Shown: piece by piece, positions 29,413-40,125 of the stretch
Position numbering within the stretch: position 1 is the first letter of the stretch
How the letters are laid out: every line of letters starts with the position of its first letter
Assembly: GCF_947507565.1 (NCBI RefSeq)
Contig: NC_089188.1
Span: forward strand, 1,488,001-1,552,000
From: Oscarella lobularis
Lineage: Eukaryota; Porifera; Homoscleromorpha; Homosclerophorida; Oscarellidae
Reading direction: 5' to 3'
DNA length: 64,000 bases
Position numbers and translations under genes: made by a program
The notes under the pieces: generated by a model
Database searches by the model: none
The model's input: the letters and a program-made list of their open reading frames with translations, nothing else
Told to the model about the DNA's origin: nothing

Positions 29413-29894
29413 CGTTCTATCAAAGGACAGGCCCGGACTGGACTGGCTTTCGAGAAAAAACAAATTTCTTGCATCGTGCATTAATCCACTCGGCCACGGC
29501 CTCGGGCGGCGGGCGGATTCGACTTAGCGCACGAGGGCGTCATTCCAGATCAGAGACAGGCCATTTCTCGTTGAACTCGTTGCCAGTGAGTTTGTCGGCG
29601 GGTTTGTCGGACCTTTCTTGACATTCTGACGTCATTACCGTGGCGCTCTGGGCGCTACATGTTCTACCCGGAAGCGTTGAGGACGTTAGCGTAGGGCCGC
29701 CTCGCGACGAGCGTTCGCGCTTTCGAAGCCAGACGAGCTGGTGGGCGGGTGAATTCCAAATGACGTCCATCCGATCTGTTTTCGTTGGGCAAAGAATAAG
29801 CGACGAGTAAGGATGCGTGGTCATTTTGCGACCGCGCGGAGCAAACAAAGACATTGATCAAGCGGCCAGACAGAGTCGAGAGTAGAGAAAAGGA
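29413..29894. promoter_or_regulatory. Shared upstream region, glypican and ninein-like gene
   Basis: About 480 bp between the divergent starts of the glypican and the ninein-like gene, one of the longer gene-free gaps on this side of the window. It is moderately GC-rich and has short open frames on both strands that match nothing I know. It presumably holds both promoters and 5' untranslated exons. Confidence 0.5.
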
Positions 29895-32800
29895 ATGGCT
29901 GGACAGATTGACATCGAATCAATATTCAGTCGTCTCGACGAGGCGGGAAACGGATATCTGAGCAAGGAGGAAATAGAGAGAATCGGTAGTGGCACTTCTA
30001 CCTTGATTGACGAAGCAAATGTTATTGATCTATACGAACGTTTGGGAAAGGGTCTCGGGAAAGAAAAGGTTAGTCGGTACTGTCCTCGCCAAAGTAATAG
30101 GCATATATGGGCCATATGCACATACTTCGCTGATAATATCCTCGACAAAAGGAACTTGTTTTGAATGAGGAAATGATTTGGGTCTATTTACTCCGTTTAG
30201 ACGTCCAGAAACGACTTCGTACCTTCTCGTAATGGCGAGGACCATAAAACGACGCCGTCGCTAGGTACGTCCCTTATCTGTTTACCCAGTATCTACGGAA
30301 AGGAATCCCCTCTATGCGCTCCAAAAATGTTATGCTTACCCCCTCTCTGCCGGCAGCTCGGGGAAACGCGGCTCATCGACGTGACGAGAATTCTTCCGCT
30401 ACGCCAATCAAAGGCGTCTCGCACTCGTCGCATAAACCGTCGCCTTCCCACGCGCCTGACGACGGCGACGACACAGCCGAAGCCGAAGCGATGTACTACG
30501 AAAGCGACGATCGAACGACGCCGCCGCCCGATTCGGCAATCGGCGATTGCTGTCGCACGTTCTTTCTGCCGAACGGCGACGACGCGGAGGCGTTCTTTCG
30601 CGAGCACATCGGTCGCGACGACGGGACGATTACGCGAGAAGACGTGGCAACCATGTGCCAAACTCTCTCGTGGAGCATTCACGCTGAACGGGAACTGATC
30701 GAAGTGTTGGATCGACTGGAAACGAGTAAATCCGATCGCGACGGCGACGGCGGCGGCGTCGATTTGAAGCTATTCCTGTCCGCCAGCGTCAACGTTCTCG
30801 AGATGGCGGCGAAGGGAATGAGACGCGAGACTTCGCCCGCGACGTTGCTTCTTCGTCAGAAAACGGCGGCGTCGGCGGCGTCGGCTCGACGAAACGGCGA
30901 CGGCACTTTGCTCTTCTCTTTCTTATCGTCGAACGCCGAGGGTCTGATCAACGTCGACGCTCTGCGCGATTTGTGGCAGAATCAGCTCGACGACGACGAC
31001 CCCGACGTCGATACGACGCTCGTTCAGACGTTTCTTGATAGTTTGAGTCACGAGACGGGCGGCACGGTGAGTGCGCTCGAATTGGCGAAGAACATGGAAC
31101 GATTTCTCCTCGAGGCGTCCGACAATAGTCCGGCGACGCAGACGTTTCGAAAGCTAGCCATCGGAGCATTCAAGTACGAGATCGACTATCTACGCGGTCA
31201 GGCGCAGAATCTCGTTGAGGAGCGAAACAAACATCGACGCGACGTCGCTCGTTTGACCGATCAGCGAGATCGGCTAATAAAAGAGGCGGAGGAGCACAAG
31301 GATCTGCTTCACGTTCAGCATCAGAGTCTGCTTGAGACTCAGCGCAAGGCGTTCGAAGAGCAGATGCGCAGCCTGCGAAACGAGTCGTTGTCCGAGAGCG
31401 ATTTGATGGCCGGAGAGCATCAACGTCAGATGGAGGAAATCGCCGAATTGGTCGCTCAGTTGCGTCAGAAGGAGAGCCTGCTCAAGGAAGAGATTACGAA
31501 TTTGAAGTACGACAATTCGAATTTGGAAGGCGAGCTGCTCGACGCTCGCGCCGAGATGAATACGAGCAAACGCGCGGCGTCGAGACTCCGACAGGAATTA
31601 GCAGCGATGGCCGAGCCGGCTCTGCCGGACGATTACGACTATCCACCGTCGGAAGATACGAGTCGCAACACGACTAACTTTCTACGCGAAATGAATGCGT
31701 CGCTCAAAGACGAAATCGACGAATTGACGGCGGAGAACGAGAGTCTCAAGCACCAACTCAACGCGCAGAAACGAAGGAGAAAAGGAGATCCGCCGCCGCC
31801 GCCGCCGCCGCCGTCGCCCGTTGCCGGAAGTCGAACGAGTTCCGCGGCGAGCACTCCTAGCGACGATCTGCCGCCAATGATGAATCGACGACGCAAGAGC
31901 AGTTTCGGTCTGCAGCGACGCGTGACGACGGCGACGGTCGAGGACGCGAAACGAATGGCGTCGGCCGTCGACGAGGCGAAAAAGATGGACGTTCAACGAC
32001 CGTCGGTAATCGGCGCTGAAAACGATCGTCCTCAGAATCTCATGCTCGAAACGATGGTGCTTCCAAGCGAAGAAGAAATGGAGGAGCGACGGGAGATAAG
32101 ACGAAAGGAATCGGTGACTGTCGACGCGGCTAAATTGACGGAGGAGTTGGATGCGGCCAAGAAGCAGTTGGCGCGACTCGAGACGAGCGAGCGGGCGCTC
32201 GCCGACGAAGTGACGCTGATCAAATCGACGAAGAATTCGCTGGGCGAGATGATAACGACGTTTTGTCACAAGACGAAAGGACAGTTTGACGTCTTGGCGG
32301 AGGGCGTTCAAAGTCGATGCAGCGGATTTCAAAATCGTCTTGAGAGTCTTTCAAGCGTTTTGACCAAACTGGCTGCGTTGATCGAAGCGAAGCAGAATCG
32401 CGTCGTACGTTCGTACGAAAAGGAAATCGCCGAGCTTGAGGAGTGTCTTATTTCGGTGACCGAAGAGCACGGCGCAGCAAACGACAAGCTGATGGCGCAG
32501 TGCCGTCAACTCGAGCAGCAGTTCGCCTCCGAGAAGAAGAAGGTCGAGGAATTGACGAAGTCGAAGCCGCTGGTTCAGCTCAACGATAAGTCGTACGCGC
32601 AGCTAGAGAAAAATCGACGATTGCTGAGGGACAAAGATGCTGAGATTAAAAGACTGAAGCAGGATCTCAACGAAAAGTCGCTTCGATCTCGGGACTCGGA
32701 CGGAAAACAGAAACGCGAAGTCGCTCAACTGAAGGACGCTATGCTGCAGCTGATCGTCAAACAAGGAGAAGCGGAGGACGAGATGAAATCCAAGTGCGCT

Positions 32801-34935
32801 CTCATGGAAGAGGAGCACGCTCGTGCCGTCGCCGAAATGCAGAAGAAAATTGACGAGTTGAAAAAGGAGAAGGATTTCATGGAAGAGTCGATTAAAGGCA
32901 GTCAAGCTCAGATGGACGAAGCGTATCGACGACAAACGAACGAATTGCAGGAAAAAGTCGTTCAGCTGAAAGAGGAGAGAGCGTTTCTCGAGGGAGAAAG
33001 CCAGGCGAGAGCCGAGATGGAGGAGCACTACCGAAAAGCGGCAACCGAATTGCAGAGCACGATCGCCTGCTTGGAAGAGGAGAAACAGATGCTCGAGAAT
33101 CACGTCGACGACGTGGAAGCGCGATGGCAGAAGACGGCGTCCGAGCTGCGACGACGACTCGATTTAATGAAGGGAAAACATCAGCGGGAAATCGAGACGA
33201 TGCGAGTCGAACACGAGAGTCAGCGACGCGAGACGGAGATCAAGGTGACGCACTTGCAGCAGACGTTGGACGCGCTGACGACGGAGAAAGACGCCGGCGA
33301 GAGACGACATCGCGAGGAGCTTTCGGAGACGAACGAATCGTGGACGAATCAACTCCAACAGAAGGTTCGGAGCGAGAAGGAGCTATTTGACAAGACGGCG
33401 GCCGAGTATCGGACCCAGTTCGACGAGGCGGCGGCGCAAAATCGTCAGCTGAAGGAAGTGCTGTGGCGATTGAAGAAAGAGAAGACGGACGTCGAGAAAA
33501 GTCTCAATAAGAGGTACGAAGAGTTGGAAGAGGATGCGACGAGACAGGCGACCGAGATGAAAGCGACGATCGATCGTTTGCAGAAGGAGAGACAGGTGCT
33601 CGCCGAGGAGGTGCTCGAACGATGTCGGAATCTGAAAGAGGCGTTCAAGACGGAGTGCCGATCCATGGAAAAGGCGCTGGGCGAAGTGAACGAGCAGAAT
33701 TCGAAGTTGAGAGAGGAGAACGCGAGACTCGAGGATTCGAATAGGCAGAAGGACGAAGCGTTGCATCGATGGGAAACGAAGGAGGCGCAGAAGCCGAAGA
33801 GAGTCAATTTGAAGAGCATCGAAATGAGAAATTCCGTCCGGGCGAAATCGACGTCCTCCGCGCGCGAGTCGCCGCCGCCGCCGCAGTCGCGTCGAGAAAC
33901 AACGCCGACGCCGCTGCGCGTCGCTTTTCTCGTCGAAGAAGCTCGCAAACTCAAAATCACTGTCACTGATACGGCGACGGCGGCGAAAAACGACGAGACG
34001 GCAACGACTACGATTTATCGCGGCGAAAACTTTAGCCAGCGATGTCGGAGTCGTGAAACGTCGCCAGAAGTGACACAAAAGCGAATTGTCAAAGCGGAGA
34101 GAGACGTCGAAGAAATGTCGACCGAGCGAGAAGACAAGGGCGAGTTGCTGAAGAGAATTGGGACTGTGAGGAAGGAGTTGAGTCGGTTGAGCGCCGAATT
34201 GAGCTATAATCCGACCGTCGACGGGAAGAGAGCGGCCGAGGTGCTCGAGCAGACCAATTCCGCGTTGCAAGCGAAAGTCGAACGGCTCGAGAAGGCAAAC
34301 GGCGAATGGGTCGCCAAGCTACGAGACGTGATGCGCGAGAAACGGGAGGCGGTCGAGAAGAGGAGAGTCGAAGAGAGCAAAGCGACGAGCATGAAGATCG
34401 AACTGCAGAAACTCGAACGGGAGCGCGAGTTTTTGAAGAAGAGACTCGACGATTTGCGACGACGTCAGACGAGCGACGACGCGCGAACGACGACGAACGC
34501 GACGATCAAACTAAAAAGACCGGCACCTGCAACAAAATCCAAAGTAAGGAGAAAGAAATGAACGGCAGAAAAAGAAAACGACTTTTTTTTCGTTGTTTTC
34601 AGGAGGTGAGAATCACCGTGACAAAAGACGGTTTCGTTCGGAAGCACGCCGTCGTCGACGACGCGTACCAGGACATGAACAATCGACTCAAAGTCGAGAA
34701 CAGCACGTTCTATCGACTCCGCAGCGCGTTCGAGTCCCAGTTGGACAAGGTCGTCACGATGACGGCGGAACGAAAAGACGCGCTGCGGGCGAACCGCGAC
34801 AAAACCATGCAGCAATTAAAAGCACTACGAGAACAGAAGACGGCGTTGGAAAAGGTGCTCGAACGCGTGTGCGTCGCAGCGCTGGAATCGTACGATCCCG
34901 ACGGCGACGGCGGCGACGGCGGCACTATAGTGTAG
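29895..34935 (+). CDS. Ninein/NINL-like centrosomal EF-hand coiled-coil protein
   Basis: Large scaffold of the ninein type, which anchors microtubules at the centriole subdistal appendages. Four exons join in frame: 29,895-30,068, 30,201-30,264, 30,357-34,543 and 34,603-34,935, giving about 1,585 residues. Exon 1 has an EF-hand loop, DEAGNGYLSKEE, after IESIFSRL. Exon 3 adds degenerate EF-like segments (DGTITREDVATMCQTLSW; GLINVDALRDLWQ). It then has a segment matching the ninein coiled-coil start (FRKLAIGAFKYEIDYLRGQ, ERNKHRRDVARLTDQRDRL, LKYDNSNLEGELLDARAEM). About 900 residues of coiled coil follow, with a PPPPPPPP linker near 31,790. Exon 3 is over 4 kb without an intron, unlike most neighbours. 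The last exon ends in a G/D-rich tail. Assignment to NIN rather than NINL is not possible by eye; a generic centrosomal coiled-coil protein is the alternative. Confidence 0.72.
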
Positions 34936-34995
34936 AAATAAATACATATTTTACGTACCAGATTTATTTGATTAAACTCTCCGCTGTGGATTTTA

Positions 34996-37900
34996 TCACG
35001 TTAGCGACATTTTCAAGTCGGTCGAGGGAAGTCTAGGAAAGGCGTTCTGCTTGCTGACGACTAATTTTCTGTGCTGATGAGATATGTAGCCGCGAATATA
35101 GTTCTAAAGAGTGAATTTTTACGTGAGAGATGACATGTTCGTGGAGTCGGTTTACTTTGTCTATTAGATTCGCCACGATGCACTGGACTTCGTCGACATC
35201 CATTTCGTCTTCCTACATATAAATACGTAGCAGATGGCATTGACTTTTTTCTTGTACTTTTCGCACCCCAACCATCTGCATTGACACTACGAACGCGGTC
35301 AGTGGTAGCTGGTGGACTCTCATCAGGAGAAAACTAGTGTAAGCCACGAGCAATCTAACTTCGCAAGGCCAAAGACTTTGGTCTTACACTTTCTTGAACA
35401 GATTTCGGTATATCATTATTTTCAGCTTTTCCAGTATGAGATAGATACCGAACTTGATAAAAAACGCCTACAGGTGAAACTAGCACAGATAAAACAAAAG
35501 TGGAAAAGGCAAACCTCGTGTTCTAGCAGAGCATCATTCAGCAGACGCAAGTTGCCGCGACTGAAAGCGAAAATAATTAATTAAGAAAACTTTTACGTGA
35601 TCAAACTTACGCCACCGCTTGGGCTACTCCAGTAAATTGTTGGAGATTGTGCCTATCTAGCAATTCACTCGAAGGCAAGCAACCCTAAATATTTTTCTCC
35701 ACACTTTAAATTAGATTCATAAAATTTACGCTCATCATTTTGATTGGAATGAGATACACGAGAACCAATCTAAAATCACAATGACTGATAAATGAATATC
35801 CGTCGCTCTTTATACAAGCCTTTGATTGCGTCCACTAGACGGATGACAATGCTCAAAAGCATAAGATAGATACTCCTCAGCTGCAAGAAGAATAGAGAAA
35901 ACAATTACAATACCGTTCTGCCTCAAGAAATTTTTAGGTGGGAAGAGAGTCTGGAAGAATAGATATCCTATATTACTATTATATCTATGCTGGAAGCAAC
36001 CAGAGAAAAAATATTGCAGGACAGAATAGTTGGCCAGTCCCTTGTAATTTTACTGTAATTTATTACCGGAGAGAAGAGTTAACCAATCCCTTGTAATTTC
36101 ACTGTAATTTATTACCGGAGAGAAAAGTTGGCCAGTCCCTTGTACTCTTACTGTAAACTATTACAGGAGAGAAGAGTTGGCCAGTCCCTTGTAATTTTAT
36201 TGTAATTTATTACAGGAGAGAAGAGTTAACCAATCCCTTGTAATTTCACTGTAATTTATCACCGGAGAGAAAAGTTGGCCAGTCCCTTGTACTCTTACTG
36301 TAAACTATTACAGGAGAGAAGAGTTGGCCAGTCCCTTGTAATTTTATTGTAATTTATTACAGGAGAGAAGAGTTAGCCAGTCAGTCCCTTGCAATTTCAC
36401 TGTAATTTATTACCGGAGAGAAAAGTTGGCCAGTCCCTTGTACTCTTACTGTAAATTATTACAGGAGAGAAGAGTTGGCCAGTCCCTTGTAATTTCACTG
36501 TAATTTATTACAAGAGAGAAGAGTTGGCCAGTTCCTTGTAACTTTATTACAGGAGAGACCAGTTGGCCAGTCCCTTGTAATTTTACTGTAAAATATTACA
36601 GGAGAGAAGAGTCGGCCAATAGAGACGGGGAATGAATTGCTAGGGGGCGTCTTTTTCACGGAGCAAATTTTTAAAAATTTATAAAAAGTTACGACACTTG
36701 ATACAAACCACACGGAAGACGGTGCTATGGAGGTTTATCCGGTATCAGAGGTATCTCACAGGCGCAGAGGAACTAATGACTAGGAAGGCCGAAGCCGTCA
36801 AGTGAGGAGAGTGACCAGCCACCGGGCCATGATGGTCAAACCCTTGGAGAGCGTTTCCAACTCCCTTCTATCCTAGCCAAGAGCTCATGCTCCTGCTACT
36901 GATAAGTATATGGAAACGCTGGGTATATATATAACAACCCTGCCTGGGTCACTTCGACTGCAGCTATGCACACAAAAAAACACTCTTAATCGGCCGCAAA
37001 TACGTTTCTGACAACGAAAACAAATGAATTTTGTCGCAAATCAATCTAGAAACGCGAAAAAACGACAATAAAACGCGTGCCACGTACGCAAGGCACGCCC
37101 TGTCACGCTACCTATGATGTCAGTGTAACGCATGACAAAATGCCTAATACGAGAGAGTAGAGGCGAAGAACCGGGCGCGAAGTGCATTGTGAGTCTATTG
37201 TAAAGACATTTGATCGTTCTTTGGAGGCAAAAAGCGAACGGATGCGTAGTAACGAGAATAAGCTTGGTCAGCAAAATCTAGGTGATACATGCCGCCTCTA
37301 TAACGAGCATAGCGGAACGTGCGCTACGCTTAGTGGAATGCTGGCGCGCCGGGCGCCGTTTCAGTCGTTTATTACGAATTGGAGTAAAAGGGAACGATGG
37401 AAAACGTGTGTTTTCAGTCGTTCCTTATAAATAGGTGCTAGGTGGACGATGGAAATATCTAAGTAAGCCAACTATTTTACCTTTTTCGTAGTCGTTATCA
37501 AACATGGCTTTTCTTCCAACATAGTACCTTCAAATAATTCTTACACGCCAATTTCTGTCATATTAGCCAATCGTTGTTACTTGTACGTCACTAGATGTGA
37601 CCGCCGAAAATTCTCCTTTATGTTGGAGCTTTCTATGGCTCGTATCAGAGGTTTGCAGAGGTGAAGTTTATTAGTCTGTCAGAAACGTGAATGCAGGTAA
37701 AAGTACGACGTGATTGTTAAAAACCAACCTTAAAATAAATCTTAAAAAGATTATTGACGATCGGTAGAGTTCCCCACTTCTTTGAAACATCAAGAGTAGA
37801 TCGACTAAAAGAAGCATTCAGTCACAAAAGACTCCTTCTACTCCTCCATTACGTACGTGTCGCTGACGCAAACGCGAAAGCACGACATTATGCAGTCAGC

Positions 37901-38783
37901 AGCCTTTTCCAGTAGCTCTCCGGGCTTGCCACGTCCAGCACTCATTTGCACAGAGTCAGCCTGTTCATGTCAAACAAAGGGCTACTGTAGATGATGTCAG
38001 AGTATGCAAACAATGCCCACTTCGTTCGCAAACGTTCTCAAGTCGGCAATCACAACGTACATCACAGGAAGAGCCCTACGAAAGAGAGGAGTGAAATTTT
38101 GAAGGAATCGAGGACCTCAATCAGCCTATACTACCAGTTATCCTCTTTGTGAGTTTGCAGAATGCGATTAAAAATTCTTAATTAAAAGTCAATATAAGAA
38201 AATTTCAAAAATAGACGACTGAGTGAAACAATACTGAACGACAGTCGTTTGGCAGGCGTAGCACGTAAGGGCATCGTTTTGAGCCGTTGCCCAGCAGCAT
38301 CTAAAGCCATTAGCTTCGTACAGTAGAAGTGCACGACCGATTGGATCGTACCGCAGATGAGCAGCGACCAATTCGTCCCACGGGGAGTCGAGAAATCGGC
38401 TGCACAGGGCCTCGGCGTTTTCCAGCTGCGCCACGACTCGTTTGGATGCGGAGTCGTACTACTAGTGGAAAGCTCACCTGAAGTTTCTTGTTTCTTGTGT
38501 GGGGATGAGTGGCAGATAGGAGATCCTTGAGTGTGGGAATGAGGCGCGAGACGACGTGGAAGGCGTACTTACTGCACACGTTTCGCCGTTTGCTTCTCCG
38601 ACGGCCGAACTGACCTAAAGATAGTCCAGATAGGCTGTCGTATGTCCTATTGAACTCGGCTTTGTCGTACGAGTTCGAGATACTGCTGTGCGCCTTGAGC
38701 AAACGGAATAAATGCCATGGGGGAGACAAAGGCGATACGGGGGCTTGGAGGTGTAACGTTTGCGCAGAGACCAGTCCGTCCAT
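34996..38783 (-). CDS. PCID2: PCI domain-containing protein 2 (TREX-2 mRNA export)
   Basis: Component of the TREX-2 complex (yeast Thp1), which links transcription to mRNA export and genome stability. About a dozen exons on the minus strand join cleanly. Exon 1 (38,478-38,783) ends [10 protein letters not shown] and exon 2 has [13 protein letters not shown]. These are followed by [74 protein letters not shown] and [20 protein letters not shown]. Then come [58 protein letters not shown] and [12 protein letters not shown]. The end is [19 protein letters not shown] with a stop at 34,996. This is the whole family in order; the PCI winged helix is at the C-terminus. One intron (35,881-37,480) is 1,600 bp while the others are about 50-100 bp. 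It converges with the ninein-like gene, 60 bp apart. Confidence 0.95.
36020..36620. repeat. 49-bp minisatellite in the large PCID2 intron
   Basis: About 12 tandem copies of GGAGAGAAGAGTTGGCCAGT followed by CCCTTGTAATTTTACTGTAA and TTTATTACA, period 49 bp. Alternating subtypes (TTGGCCAGTCCC against TTAACCAATCCC; TTTTACTG against TCTTACTG) show that pairs or triplets of units were amplified together. Read on the minus strand the unit (ACTGGCCAACTCTTCT..TAATAAATTACAG) resembles the 56-bp minisatellite at 14,041-14,853. Confidence 0.93.
36621..37480. other. Remainder of the PCID2 large intron, no gene found
   Basis: About 860 bp between the minisatellite and the next PCID2 exon. It holds no frame I recognise on either strand. 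A TATATATATAA stretch near 36,920 and a paired motif (TTTCAGTCGTTTATTACG near 37,360 and TTTTCAGTCGTTCCTTATA near 37,410) look like remnants of a mobile element, but no terminal repeats could be defined. Confidence 0.4.
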
Positions 38784-38785
38784 TA

Positions 38786-38814
<29 letters not shown>
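38784..38814. promoter_or_regulatory. 31-bp gap between divergent starts, with (ATTG)6
   Basis: Only 31 bp separate the PCID2 start codon (minus) and the first ATG of the dioxygenase-like gene (plus). Of these, 38,791-38,814 are a perfect ATTG tetranucleotide repeat. Such a short gap cannot hold two ordinary promoters plus leaders, so the transcripts must start inside each other or use the repeat as an initiator region. Confidence 0.6.
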
Positions 38815-38816
<2 letters not shown>

Positions 38817-39979
38817 GGCTGTGAAGGTGGCAACAGGCGTCTCTGATTGGATATCTTGCAGGGATAGAATTGACGTTGCATCCACGAAGGCGTTCTTTGT
38901 AGAAAAGGGATACATAAATGAGAAGGGTTTTCTAAGCGAGTCCGAAGTGCAGACGATCAGGGACGAGCTCCAACGATACAGAGAAGAAGTCGGTATAATC
39001 GCAGACATATAGCCGTGCACGGCGATTGTAAGACCCCGAATCTCAGGTTGTTCCTTCCATCCCATCTGAAGTAACTGTTCTGCTTTGCCTTCTGTTCCCT
39101 CCGAACACACCTTCTTTCTGCAGCTTGTCTTCTACGAGAACACATCTCGTCCAGAGACTCTGATTCGGCTTGAAAGGATGCACAGCCACGACGATTTTTT
39201 TCGTCGACTCTCACAATCTTCGGCGATAAACGGGCTGGCGGATGAGCTACTGGGGAAACCGTGTGAACCAAATAACGTCCAATTCTTCAGCAAGCCGCCG
39301 GGAGCTAAAGCAACACCTCCACACCAGGTCAGTTACTCATTCAATCAGACTTCCTCTTCAATACCTTTCAGTCAGGATGGGCAATACTTTATGCACGACA
39401 AAGGCATGACGTTTTGGCTTGCTCTTGATACGGCAGACAAAGTCAACGGGTGCATGTTCTACGGTATCACTTCCTAAATAAAAATTCAGCAAAAACACAC
39501 CTCCTATCGTAGTACCAGAGTCTTACAAGAAAGGTCTGCTTAGACATCAGAAAACTACTGCTTTGGGATTCAGCCAAGCTCTAGTGGTATGAATGAGGAC
39601 GTCGCCAAGAGCTCCGTGCACGATTTTTTTTACTTTTAGGAATATCCAGCTGCGTTTTTGGAAACAGAAATTTGCATGGAAGCGTCTCCAGGAACGTTAT
39701 TGGGGCACCACCCATATACCGTACATCGCGCAGGTCCAAACAAGTAAAGTACTGCTACTCTGAATCTGGTCGTTCGTAAGGCAAATTCTTAGAGATTCGA
39801 CTAGATGGCGCAAAGCGCTTGGAATAACGTACTGGGCCAAAGTGAGTTGCCTATTGATCTGCTACCAATACATCATCTCTAATTGACAGGAATGCAAGAC
39901 GGACAAGCAACACCAAGCGAAGTACAGATCGTACCATGAAAGTCTAGAAGCTCAACTCAAAGCAGAAGGAAAAATATGA
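38815..39979 (+). CDS. Phytanoyl-CoA dioxygenase (PhyH) family protein
   Basis: Fe(II)/2-oxoglutarate-dependent oxygenase of the PhyH fold; the substrate is unknown. An ATG at 38,815 leads to KAFFVEKGYINEKGFLSESE, the usual PhyH opening. Later exons give LVFYENTSRPETLIRLERMH, then PPHQDGQYFMHDKG, which carries the first iron ligands (H-x-D across a spliced junction near 39,327/39,375). Then come FWLALDTADKVNGCMFYVPE, LGHHPYTVHRAGPN with the distal iron His, and TRWRKALGITYW with the Arg expected to bind 2-oxoglutarate. The stop is at 39,977-39,979. Catalytic residues appear intact, so it is probably active. It is closer to bacterial-type and PHYHD1-like members than to the peroxisomal phytanoyl-CoA hydroxylase. 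No peroxisomal SKL tail is present (it ends EGKI). The junction between exons 1 and 2 (near 38,990-39,124) is not certain. Confidence 0.85.
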
Positions 39980-40125
39980 CCACTACGACTGCGAAGCTCA
40001 GTGATTCTCACTACTATATATGCTGTGGTCGCCTCGTCTCGCCGTTGTGAATAGAGATATAAATTCGTCGACGCCGGCGAGACCACGCCTACGTAGATAG
40101 TCCAGAAAATCAAGTCGTTGAGTCT

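Noticed and set aside
29540-29854. Possible small protein between the glypican and ninein-like genes
   Set aside because: No family match and no splice continuity; better treated as untranslated/promoter DNA.
31682-34270. Several long minus-strand frames opposite the ninein-like gene
   Set aside because: Arginine/leucine-rich translations typical of antisense of GA-rich coiled-coil codons; no family match.
34306-34561. Second overlapping frame at the end of the large ninein-like exon as a separate gene
   Set aside because: The splice from 34,543 to 34,603 joins the large exon in frame to the last part, which explains the frame after 34,603 without a separate gene.
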